Source of the DNA: Silanimonas sp021297925
Lineage (GTDB): Bacteria; Pseudomonadota; Gammaproteobacteria; Xanthomonadales; Xanthomonadaceae
DNA length: 64,000 bases
NCBI GenBank assembly: GCA_027532825.1
Contig: JAPZTL010000008.1
Span: 62,001 to 126,000, forward strand
Reading direction: 5' to 3'
Shown here: positions 44,021 to 51,492 of the stretch, one piece after another
Position numbering within the stretch: the first letter of the stretch is position 1
How the letters are laid out: each line of letters opens with the position of its first letter
Position numbers and translations under genes: made by a program
The notes under the pieces: model-generated
Database searches by the model: none
The model's input: the letters and a program-made list of their open reading frames with translations, nothing else
What the model was told of the DNA's origin: nothing

Positions 44021-45259
44021 ATGCACCCGACCCTTCTCCTGCCGGCCGTCTGCGGCCTTATGCTCGCCGCGATGCCCGTCCTCGCCGCGCCCGCCTTCCT
44101 CGTCATCGCCCACCGGGGCGCCTCCGGCGAGCGCCCCGAGCACACGCTCGAGGCGTACCGGCTGGCGATCGCGCAAGGCGCGGACGTCATCGAGCCCGAC
44201 CTCGTCCCGACCCGCGACGGCGTGCTGGTGGCACGGCACGAGAACGCGCTGGCGGGCAGCACCGACGTCGCCGACCGGCCCGAGTTCGCCGCGCGCAAGG
44301 CGCGCAAGCGCGTCGACGGGGTCTGGATCGAGGACTGGTTCGCCGAGGACTTCACCTTGGCCGAGCTGCGCACGCTGCGTGCCCGCGAGACGCGGCCGGC
44401 GGAGCGCCCCGCCAGCGCCGCCTTCGACGGGCGTTTCGGCATTGCCACCTTCGCCGAGGTTCTGGCGCTGGCGAAGGCCGAAAGCGAGCGCCTCGGCCGC
44501 CCCATCGGCGTGTACCCGGAGACCAAGCACCCCACGTTCTTCCTGCACGAAGGCCGCCATCTCGACGGCACGCCGATCGCGCTCGACACCAGCGCGATGC
44601 TGGTCGACGCGCTCGTGGCCGCCGGGTTCGCCGACCCCGCACGGGTGTTCATCCAGAGCTTCGAGATCGACAACCTGCGGCGCCTGCGCCGCGAACTGCT
44701 GCCGCGCGCAGGCATCGAGGCCACGTTGGTCTTCCTCGTCGGCGACACGAGCGGGCGCAGCGATCCGGCCACGACCAATTTCGGCCAGCCCTACGACGTG
44801 GTCTGGCACGCGATGCGCGGCGACGACCTCGAGGCCCGGTACGGCGCGCTGGCCGGCGTGGTGCCGGGATTCGGCGCGCGGACGACCTACGGCGACCTCG
44901 TCACTCCCGCGGCGCTCGCGGCGCTGCGCCCCGAGGTCGACGCCCTGGGGCCGTGGATCGCCTCGCTGCTGCAAGCCGCGCCGGCGCCGCCCGCCGCCGC
45001 CGACCCGCGCCCCCGCCTCGGGCCCGGTCCCGCACCGTGGCTGGCGGAGGCGCGTCGGCTCGGCTTCGCGGTCCACGCCTACACGCTGCGCGCCGAGCCG
45101 GCCTACCGCTTCCTCGACGCCGAGGGCCGCGAGCAGTCGCCCGAGGCGCAGCTTCGGGACCTCGTCTCGGCCGGCGTGACCGGCGTCTTCGCCGACCAGC
45201 CGGCCCTCGCCGTGGCGGTGCGCGATGCGATGGCCCGAGAGGCGGACGCGTCGCGCTGA
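44021..45259 (+). CDS. glpQ: Secreted glycerophosphodiester phosphodiesterase
   Basis: Hydrolyses glycerophosphodiesters to glycerol 3-phosphate and an alcohol. The 412-residue product has a signal peptide to about residue 23 (MPVLAA). The GDPD core shows VIAHRGASGERPEHTLEAY (His31, Arg32), Glu58 and Asp60 in VIEPDLVPT, and His73 in ARHENALAGS. YPETKHPTFF and VFIQSFEIDNLRRLR are also typical of the long periplasmic GlpQ type. It could feed glycerol 3-phosphate to the glpD product encoded 5 kb away. GTG 44018 directly before the ATG is a minor alternative start. Confidence 0.92.
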   Translation: MHPTLLLPAVCGLMLAAMPVLAAPAFLVIAHRGASGERPEHTLEAYRLAIAQGADVIEPDLVPTRDGVLVARHENALAGSTDVADRPEFAARKARKRVDGVWIEDWFAEDFTLAELRTLRARETRPAERPASAAFDGRFGIATFAEVLALAKAESERLGRPIGVYPETKHPTFFLHEGRHLDGTPIALDTSAMLVDALVAAGFADPARVFIQSFEIDNLRRLRRELLPRAGIEATLVFLVGDTSGRSDPATTNFGQPYDVVWHAMRGDDLEARYGALAGVVPGFGARTTYGDLVTPAALAALRPEVDALGPWIASLLQAAPAPPAAADPRPRLGPGPAPWLAEARRLGFAVHAYTLRAEPAYRFLDAEGREQSPEAQLRDLVSAGVTGVFADQPALAVAVRDAMAREADASR

Positions 45260-45276
45260 GTCCGCGTGCGGGCCGC

Positions 45277-45282
45277 TATCCT
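45277..45282 (+). promoter_or_regulatory. Candidate -10 element of the DNA glycosylase gene, leaderless geometry
   Basis: TATCCT, then six bases, then the ATG at 45289, within the 29-base gap after glpQ. It would give an mRNA starting at the ATG. No -35 is obvious. Confidence 0.42.
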
Positions 45283-45288
45283 CGCGGC

Positions 45289-45816
45289 ATGACGGTCCTC
45301 TCCGCCCTTCTGCCCCGCCTCGGCGCCGCGCCCCGCGCCCTCGTCCTCGGGTCCATGCCGGGCGTGGCGTCGCTGCGTGCCGGCCAGTACTACGCGCACC
45401 CGCGCAACGCCTTCTGGCCGCTGATGGCCGCGCTGTTCGGCGTGAGGATCGATGCGCCGTACGAGGCGCGGATCGAGGCCCTGAATGCCCGTGGCGTGGG
45501 GCTCTGGGACGTGCTGGCCGCCTGCGAGCGGCCCGGCAGCCTCGATGCCGCCATCGTGCCCGGCAGCGAGCGCCCGAACGACATCGCCGGCCTGGTCGCG
45601 GCAACGCCGGGCATCGCGGTACTTGCGCTCAACGGCGGCACCGCGGCGCGGCTCTTCGATCGCCATATCGCGCCGGGACTGGCTCGCCTCGGCCGTGGGC
45701 CGGCGGTCCTGCGCCTGCCGTCCACCAGCCCCGCGCACGCGGCGCTCGCGTTCGCCGCCAAGCGCAAGGCATGGCAGGCGCTCGCCGAGGCGCTGGAGAC
45801 CGCCGCATGTGCCTGA
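45289..45816 (+). CDS. Hypoxanthine-DNA glycosylase (uracil-DNA glycosylase superfamily, family 6)
   Basis: A 175-residue base-excision repair enzyme. The superfamily motif I reads LGSMPGVASLRAGQYYAHPR, with catalytic Asn40 in HPRNAFWPLM, the pattern of family 6 (HDG) enzymes that remove deaminated adenine. Motif II is PSTSPAHAAL near residue 145. The domain fills the whole protein. MUG-type activity on mismatched uracil cannot be excluded from sequence. Its end overlaps the next gene by ten bases, so the two are probably cotranscribed. Confidence 0.85.
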   Translation: MTVLSALLPRLGAAPRALVLGSMPGVASLRAGQYYAHPRNAFWPLMAALFGVRIDAPYEARIEALNARGVGLWDVLAACERPGSLDAAIVPGSERPNDIAGLVAATPGIAVLALNGGTAARLFDRHIAPGLARLGRGPAVLRLPSTSPAHAALAFAAKRKAWQALAEALETAACA

Positions 45817-46601
45817 TCGCCGTCGCCGTCGACCGCCATCCGCGATGGCGCTTCGTGCTCGCGGGCAATCGCGACGAGTTCCACGCGCGGCCGACGGCGC
45901 CGGCGGGTCCGCTCGACGAGGCGGGAACCCGCTTCGGCGGCGTCGACCTCGTGGCGGGTGGCGGTTGGCTGCAGGTGGATGCGCGTGGCCGCGTCGCGGC
46001 GGTGACCAACGTCCGGCTCGGGCGACCGGAGAGCGCGCCGCGCTCGCGCGGCGATCTGGTCCGCGGCTTCGTCGAGGGACCGGACCCGGCCGGAGCGTAC
46101 CTCGACGCCCTGGCGCCGCAGGCGTCGGCGTACGGCCGCTTCAACCTGCTGCTGTGGGACGGCACCCTGCACGTGGCCGGCAACCACCCGGCGCCGCACG
46201 GCCGGGCCTTGCCCACGCCCGCGCTGCACGCCCTCTCCAACGCGCAGCTCGATGCCCCGTGGCCGAAGGCCGAGGCACTGCGCGCGCGGTTCGAGGCGTG
46301 GTTGGCCACCGCCCCGGCCGCCGATCCGCGCGAGGACGAGACCCTGCTCACGCCGCTGTTCGCCGCGCTCGCCGATCCGGCCCGGGCGCCGGACGAGGCG
46401 CTGCCGTCGACCGGCGTGCCGCTGGACTGGGAGCGTCGGCTCTCGGCGGCCTTCATCGTCGGCGAGGACTACGGCACCCGCGCCAGCACGGTGCTGCTGG
46501 TCGGCGATGACGGGTTGTGGTTCGAGGAGCGCCGTTTCGCGCCCGGCGGCATCCCCGCCGGCCGGAGCGCGGCGTGGCTGCCGCGCCACAGGGGCGACTG
46601 A
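45807..46601 (+). CDS. NRDE family protein (TANGO2-like)
   Basis: A 264-residue protein of the TANGO2/NRDE family. It begins MCLIAVAV, with Cys2 at the position expected for an N-terminal nucleophile, followed by the name-giving motif NRDE at 21-24 (LAGNRDEFHARPT). Further family segments are GGVDLVAGGGWLQVDARGRV and VAAVTNVRLG, and DYGTRASTVLLV near the end, like acyltransferase or amidase-type Ntn folds. The biochemical role is not settled; heme handling has been proposed for relatives. It is convergent with the glycosyltransferase gene, with 12 bases between. Confidence 0.88.
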   Translation: MCLIAVAVDRHPRWRFVLAGNRDEFHARPTAPAGPLDEAGTRFGGVDLVAGGGWLQVDARGRVAAVTNVRLGRPESAPRSRGDLVRGFVEGPDPAGAYLDALAPQASAYGRFNLLLWDGTLHVAGNHPAPHGRALPTPALHALSNAQLDAPWPKAEALRARFEAWLATAPAADPREDETLLTPLFAALADPARAPDEALPSTGVPLDWERRLSAAFIVGEDYGTRASTVLLVGDDGLWFEERRFAPGGIPAGRSAAWLPRHRGD

Positions 46602-46613
46602 TCCGCCGTCGAC

Positions 46614-48110
46614 TCAGGGCGTCGTGCGCTCCAGCCGGTAGACCACGCGGTCGCGGATCGTGCCGAGTTGCACCGCGCGCCACCCCCCTGCGTCGGCGAC
46701 CGCGGTGAAGCGCGCTTCGGCCCATGGGCGCATGACATAGACCCGCTGCTCGACGCCGCTCTCCTTTAGGTCGTCGACGAGCAGGTCGTCGAAATAGGAG
46801 TCGGACAGGGGGCGCGAGGCTGGATCGCCGTCGAAAACGACGCGCTGGATTGCTGCGCCGGTGTACAGGTGCAGGCTGTAGCGCGCGGCGTCCTCCACGA
46901 AGCAGACTTCCGTCGGTCGCGCTACGCCGAGTCGGGCCAGGCCTTCGGCCCAGATCCGTCCGTCCTTGTGCAGAGCGAGCTTGTCGCCGATCCGCGGAGG
47001 CAGCGCCTCCGCCACCTCCTGCTTGTAGGACGCCAGCACCTTGATGCCGATGACGAAGGCGGCGATCGCGGCGATGATGGCGGTCCGCGCCTTGCGGATC
47101 GGCATGTCCTGAAGGGCCCTGCCCATCAGCAGGGCGAGCGGGGCGAACAGCGGCAGCACGTAGAGCGGCAGCCGTGACTTCGCGAGCATGAAGACCACGA
47201 GCGCCACGCCGATCCAGCAGAGCAGGAGCCGCGTCGGTGCTTCCGCGTCCCGCCAGCGCAGGCCGATGCGACGCGCCGAGGCGAGCGCCCAGGGCCACCA
47301 GGGCAACAGCCCGAGCCCGAGCGTCAGGCCATAGACGTAGAGGCCGCCCCACCATTCGGGATGGCGGTCATGCGTCGCCGTCGCGATGCGCGCGACCACC
47401 TCGTAGCCGAGGAAGTAGCCCAGCAAGCCCTCGTGGCGTTGCACCACGATGCCGTACCAGGTGAAGCCCACCACCGCGAACAGCAGCAGTCCCAGCGGAG
47501 GGAACAGGCGCGGGCCGCCCGGTTGCAGGCGGTGGAACAGCAGGATGCCGGCCAAGCCCAGCAGGGCCGGCGGGCCCTTGGTCATGAAGGCGAGGCCGAA
47601 GGCGGCCCACATGCCCAGCACGAAGGCCGGCCGTGACTCGAAGCGGGCGATCGCGTAGCAGGCGAACGCGAGCGTGGTGGTGGCCGCCAGCAGGGTGTCG
47701 GTGGTGACGACATGCGCGGCCAGCAGCGGCACCGGCAGGGTCGCGTACACGAGCGCGGGCAGCCACGGGCGATGCGGCGCGAAGTGCCGGCCCATGCGAA
47801 GCAGCAGGGCGACCACCGCGAGGAAGGCCAGCGCGTTCGGAAGTCGCGCGGCCCACTCGTTCCATCCGAAGGCCGCGACGCTGGCGGCGATCGCCCAGTA
47901 CGTCACCGGGGGCTTGGTGAAATGGAAGGTCTCGGGGTGGCGGTAGAGGCTGATGAAATCGCCCGAGTCGAGCATGGTCAGCGCGACGTTGGTGAAACGC
48001 CCCTCGTCCGGGTCCCACAACGATCGCGTGCCCTGGAACGCGAAGACCAGCACTGCGGCCAGCAGGAACACGAGCAGGGCGGGGCGGTGGTGCAGGGGCG
48101 TGGCAGTCAC
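46614..48110 (-). CDS. ArnT/PMT-type membrane glycosyltransferase
   Basis: A 498-residue GT-C glycosyltransferase from a GTG start at 48110. It has about eleven membrane helices. The first large periplasmic loop holds the catalytic motif LWDPDEGRFTNVA, and the later TKPPVTYWA and FMTKGPPALLG segments are typical of ArnT-like enzymes. These use polyprenyl-phosphate sugars as donors and modify lipid A, glycans or proteins. No donor-synthesis genes lie beside it, so the acceptor is unknown. The C-terminal soluble domain (about 390-498) is short and variable. Confidence 0.82.
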   Translation of the reverse strand: MTATPLHHRPALLVFLLAAVLVFAFQGTRSLWDPDEGRFTNVALTMLDSGDFISLYRHPETFHFTKPPVTYWAIAASVAAFGWNEWAARLPNALAFLAVVALLLRMGRHFAPHRPWLPALVYATLPVPLLAAHVVTTDTLLAATTTLAFACYAIARFESRPAFVLGMWAAFGLAFMTKGPPALLGLAGILLFHRLQPGGPRLFPPLGLLLFAVVGFTWYGIVVQRHEGLLGYFLGYEVVARIATATHDRHPEWWGGLYVYGLTLGLGLLPWWPWALASARRIGLRWRDAEAPTRLLLCWIGVALVVFMLAKSRLPLYVLPLFAPLALLMGRALQDMPIRKARTAIIAAIAAFVIGIKVLASYKQEVAEALPPRIGDKLALHKDGRIWAEGLARLGVARPTEVCFVEDAARYSLHLYTGAAIQRVVFDGDPASRPLSDSYFDDLLVDDLKESGVEQRVYVMRPWAEARFTAVADAGGWRAVQLGTIRDRVVYRLERTTP

Positions 48111-48165
48111 GGCGGGGCTCGGGCGGCGTGGGGCGCCAGTGTGCCAGCGCCATGGGGCAAAGAAC

Positions 48166-48192
48166 GACGCCGCGGCTGAGGGCCGCGGCGTC
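48166..48192 (-). terminator. Terminator downstream of ompW
   Basis: An 11-bp perfect stem (GACGCCGCGGC and complement, five-base loop) 55 bases beyond the ompW stop. On the minus strand it is followed by GTTCTTTG, a moderate T-rich tail. Confidence 0.65.
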
Positions 48193-48246
48193 CAATGGGG
48201 AAGTGGGAAAGACCGGCCGAGATCGTCGGGCCGGCTTGCCGGGGCG

Positions 48247-48858
48247 TCAGAACCGGAGGCCGGCCAGCAGGCTGTACTGCCAAGGATCGACGTTCGCGGT
48301 GCCGGCGTTGGCGCCGCCCGCGAACACCGTCGAGTCGAAGTTGATGTAGCGGGCTTCGCCGCGAACGAAGAAACGCTCATCGATCGCCAGGTCGGCGCCC
48401 AGCGTCGCGGTCACGCCATTGCTGTCGTCGATGCGGACCGGGACGCCGCGCAGGGCGCCAATGCCCGTCGCATCCGACAGGGAGGTCCAGTTCCAGCCGA
48501 GGCCGACGTAGGGGCTGACGTCGCTGTCGCCGCCGAGGAAGTGCCAGTTCACGCCGATGTTCACCGGGTGGTGCTTCAGGCGGACGACGTTGCCGAGACC
48601 ACTCAGCGCGACCGTGTGCTTGAACGTCGTGGCAGCGGTGTCGACCGCGAACTCCCACGTGTCGTCGAGGTGGTACGAGGCGCCCACGACGACGCGGCTG
48701 CTGTTGTCGATCGAGGCAGTGGCGCCGGCGATCCTGCCGTTGTCGGACTTCGGGTTGAAGTTGGCGACGCCCGCGCGGACGCTGATGGACTGTGCGCCCG
48801 CGCTGCCGGCGGCGAACAGCGCGGCGGTGGCGAGGGCGAGGAGGGTGGTCTGGGTCAT
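48247..48858 (-). CDS. ompW: OmpW family outer membrane protein
   Basis: A 203-residue eight-stranded beta-barrel protein with signal peptide ending AGSAGA (residue 22). The mature protein starts QSISVRAGVANFNP. The OmpW segments HHPVNIGVNWHFLGGDSDVS and PYVGLGWNWTSL are present, and the sequence ends LLAGLRF with the C-terminal Phe needed for barrel insertion. OmpW proteins form narrow hydrophobic channels. The ribosome site CAGGAG is well placed for the ATG at 48858. A run of nine C lies just upstream of it in the leader. Confidence 0.9.
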   Translation of the reverse strand: MTQTTLLALATAALFAAGSAGAQSISVRAGVANFNPKSDNGRIAGATASIDNSSRVVVGASYHLDDTWEFAVDTAATTFKHTVALSGLGNVVRLKHHPVNIGVNWHFLGGDSDVSPYVGLGWNWTSLSDATGIGALRGVPVRIDDSNGVTATLGADLAIDERFFVRGEARYINFDSTVFAGGANAGTANVDPWQYSLLAGLRF

Positions 48859-48873
48859 CTCGTTCTCCTGAAA

Positions 48874-48882
48874 GGGGGGGGG
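48874..48882 (-). repeat. Nine-base homopolymer (C9 on the coding strand) in the ompW leader
   Basis: Nine consecutive G on the plus strand, 15 bases before the ompW ATG and just ahead of its ribosome binding site. Such tracts can vary in length by slippage. It is the longest G/C homopolymer I noticed in the window. Confidence 0.85.
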
Positions 48883-49143
48883 CGGCGGGTCCGGGCGACG
48901 TCGCCGGGTTGGGACATTCGCCGATCCCCGGTGCAGCGCGCGCCAAGGCGGCGTCGTCTTGTTGTGAACCCCGCCGCCCGTCACCCTCTGGCGGCGGTTC
49001 GCCGTCTCCCTGCGCCGTCCGCGCCGACGCCGCTCGCGATCGTCGCCGTGGATGCCGCTGAAAACGTATTCGGGCGCCGGGGATGGCGCCCTATCGGCGT
49101 GGAGGCCAGAATGAAGGTCTTGTTTGCGTCCCTCGGAGGGGAC

Positions 49144-50541
49144 ATGGCCGATATCCGCGACGCCAAGGTGCCCGACCTCGGCAACAGCAGCGACGTTCCC
49201 GTCATCGAAGTGCTCGTCGCCGTGGGCGACCGGGTCAAGAAGGACCAGGGCCTCGTCACGCTGGAATCCGACAAGGCCACGATGGAAGTGCCGGCGCCGT
49301 TCGCAGGCATCGTCCGCGAGATCACGGTGAAGCTCGGCGACGCGCTGAGCGAAGGCCATGTCGTTGCGCGCATCGAGGTGGAGGAGGGCGCAGGCGCACC
49401 GGCCCCGGCCGCCGCGCCGCCGGCGCCGGTGCCTGCGGCCAAGCCCGCGCCGGTACCGGTCGCGAGTCCTGCTCCCGTTGCCCCCGCGGCGCCGGTCGCC
49501 GAGCGTGCGCCGTCGCCCGTGGTCGCCACGACGCCGGCCCCCGCCCTGGCCAACACCCCGGGCGTCGACCCGGAGGCCCTGCCGCCGAGCACGCCGCCGA
49601 TCGCCTTCACGGCCGAATCCCTGATGCCCGATCGCGTCCCCCACGCCTCGCCGGCCGTGCGCGTGTTCGCGCGCGAGCTCGGCGTCGACCTGTCGAAGGT
49701 CGCGGGCAGCGGTCGCGGCGGCCGCATCGCCAAGGAGGACGTGCAGGCCTTCGTCAAGAAGGTGATGAGCGAGGGCGTGCCGATGGCCGCGCCGGTGGCC
49801 GGTGGTGGCGGTGGCTTGAACCTGATCCCGTGGCCGAAGGTCGACTTCGCCAAGTTCGGTCCCGTCGAGACCCAGCCGCTGTCGCGCATCCAGAAGCTCT
49901 CGGGCCAGAACCTCGCCCGCAACTGGGCGATGATCCCGCACGTCACGCAGTTCGACGAAGCCGACATCACCGAGATGGAGGCCTTCCGCAAGCAGCTCGG
50001 CGAAGAGAGCAAGGACACGAAGCTCACGCCGCTGGTGTTCCTGATCAAGGCCGCTGTCGCCGCGCTGAAGGCCTTCCCGAAGTTCAACGCTTCGCTCGAC
50101 GGCGACACCCTCATGCTGAAGCGCTACTTCCACATCGGCATCGCGGTGGACACGCCGGACGGCCTCGTGGTGCCGGTGATCCGCGACTGCGACCAGAAGG
50201 GGCTTCTCGATCTCGCCCGTGAGTTGGGGGAGATCAGCAAGAAGGCGCGCGACAAGAAGCTCGGCCCCGCCGACATGCAGGGCGGCTGCTTCTCGATCAG
50301 CTCGCTGGGCGGCATCGGCGGCACGGCATTCACGCCGATCATCAACGCGCCGGAAGTGGCGATCCTCGGCGTGTCGCGCAGCAGCACCAAGCCGGTGTGG
50401 AACGGCAAGGACTTCGCCCCGCGCCTGATGCTGCCGCTGTCCCTGAGCTACGACCATCGCGTGATCGATGGCGCCGACGCCGCGCGATTCACCAGCGTCC
50501 TCGCGAAGTCGCTGGGCGACCTGCGCCGCCTGCTGCTCTGA
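49144..50541 (+). CDS. aceF: Dihydrolipoamide acetyltransferase, E2 of pyruvate dehydrogenase
   Basis: E2 core enzyme of 465 residues that transfers acetyl groups to coenzyme A. A single lipoyl domain (1-78) has the lipoyl lysine Lys44 in TLESDKATMEV. A Pro/Ala/Val linker follows (80-170), then the peripheral subunit-binding domain (about 178-215; ASPAVRVFARELGVDLSKVA). The catalytic domain has His438 and Asp442 in SYDHRVIDGAD. I chose ATG 49144 because MADIRDAKVPDLG is the typical xanthomonad N terminus with a GGAGGGG site before it; ATG 49111 would add eleven residues and also has a GGAGG. The 285-base gap to ompW shows no other gene. Confidence 0.94.
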   Translation: MADIRDAKVPDLGNSSDVPVIEVLVAVGDRVKKDQGLVTLESDKATMEVPAPFAGIVREITVKLGDALSEGHVVARIEVEEGAGAPAPAAAPPAPVPAAKPAPVPVASPAPVAPAAPVAERAPSPVVATTPAPALANTPGVDPEALPPSTPPIAFTAESLMPDRVPHASPAVRVFARELGVDLSKVAGSGRGGRIAKEDVQAFVKKVMSEGVPMAAPVAGGGGGLNLIPWPKVDFAKFGPVETQPLSRIQKLSGQNLARNWAMIPHVTQFDEADITEMEAFRKQLGEESKDTKLTPLVFLIKAAVAALKAFPKFNASLDGDTLMLKRYFHIGIAVDTPDGLVVPVIRDCDQKGLLDLARELGEISKKARDKKLGPADMQGGCFSISSLGGIGGTAFTPIINAPEVAILGVSRSSTKPVWNGKDFAPRLMLPLSLSYDHRVIDGADAARFTSVLAKSLGDLRRLLL

Positions 50542-50560
50542 TGGGGGGCGTGCGGTGACG

Positions 50561-51475
50561 ATGGCCTTGCCGCCCGGGTCCGACGCCGTTCCGGCGCGCG
50601 CCACGGTCGGCGCGCTGCAGTGGGCGCAGCGCCGCGTGTCCGGTTTCGAGGACTTCGCCGGCGAGTTCGCCGAGTGGGTGCGCGTGGCGGCCGATTACGG
50701 CGTCGAGCTGCTGGTGGTGCCCGAGCTGATCACTTGCCAGCTGCTCAGCGCCGAGGCCGCGCGGCTTAGGCCCGCCGAAGCGCTGGATCGCCTCTCCGCC
50801 CACACGCCGGCGTGGACGGCGCTGCTCGCCGCGCTGGCGAAGCAGCACCGGCTCACCCTCGTGGGCGGCACGCACCTGACGTGGATCGACGGCCGCCCGC
50901 GGAACGTCTGCTGGGTCGCCACGCCGGACGGCGCGCTGCAGCGCCGCGACAAGCTGCACATCACCCCGAGCGAGGCCGGCAGCTGGGCGGTCGAGGGGGG
51001 CGAGGCCCGCGACGTCGCGCCGGTCGACACGCCGGTCGGCAAGGTCGGTGTGCAGATCTGCTACGACAGCGAATTCCCCGAGCTGGGCCGCGTACAAGTC
51101 GACGCCGGCGCGTGGTTGTTCGCGGTTCCCTATTGCACTGATCTGCGCGGCGGCCACTTGCGCGTGCGCTACAGCGCGCAGGCGCGCGCCGTCGAGAACC
51201 AGGTCTACGTGGTCACCGCCGGCAACACCGGCTTCTGCCCCGGCGTGGCGAACTTCGACCAGCAATACGCCGAGTCGGCCGTGCTCACGCCCTGCGATGA
51301 CGCCATCAGCGCCTTCGCCGCCGACGGCGTGGCGAAGGCCGCGACGCCGAACGTCGCCCAGCTGCTGGTCGCCGAACTCGACGGCGCCGCGCTGGTGCGC
51401 GCCCGCGAGCGCGGCAGCGTCCGCAACCTCATCGACCGCCGTCCCGATCTTTATGCCGCCCTGCGCGGCGCCTGA
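50561..51475 (+). CDS. Nitrilase-superfamily carbon-nitrogen hydrolase
   Basis: A 304-residue amidase-type enzyme. The catalytic triad is complete: Glu55 (VVPELIT), Lys131 (RRDKLHITPSE) and Cys167 (VQICYDSEFPE). The C-terminal region DLRGGHLRVRYSAQARAVEN and VYVVTAGNTGFCPG fits the branch of nitrilases often annotated only as carbon-nitrogen hydrolase. The substrate is unknown. It sits between aceF and lpdA in the same direction, with gaps of 19 and 17 bases, so it is probably part of the pyruvate dehydrogenase transcript. GTG 50555 is an alternative start. Confidence 0.88.
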   Translation: MALPPGSDAVPARATVGALQWAQRRVSGFEDFAGEFAEWVRVAADYGVELLVVPELITCQLLSAEAARLRPAEALDRLSAHTPAWTALLAALAKQHRLTLVGGTHLTWIDGRPRNVCWVATPDGALQRRDKLHITPSEAGSWAVEGGEARDVAPVDTPVGKVGVQICYDSEFPELGRVQVDAGAWLFAVPYCTDLRGGHLRVRYSAQARAVENQVYVVTAGNTGFCPGVANFDQQYAESAVLTPCDDAISAFAADGVAKAATPNVAQLLVAELDGAALVRARERGSVRNLIDRRPDLYAALRGA

Positions 51476-51492
51476 TTCAAGAGAGAACACGC

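Noticed and set aside
42842..45604. In-frame extension of the S9 peptidase gene upstream through dinB and the GDPD gene
   Set aside because: The signal peptide fixes the start at 42841; upstream sequence is covered by other well-conserved genes.
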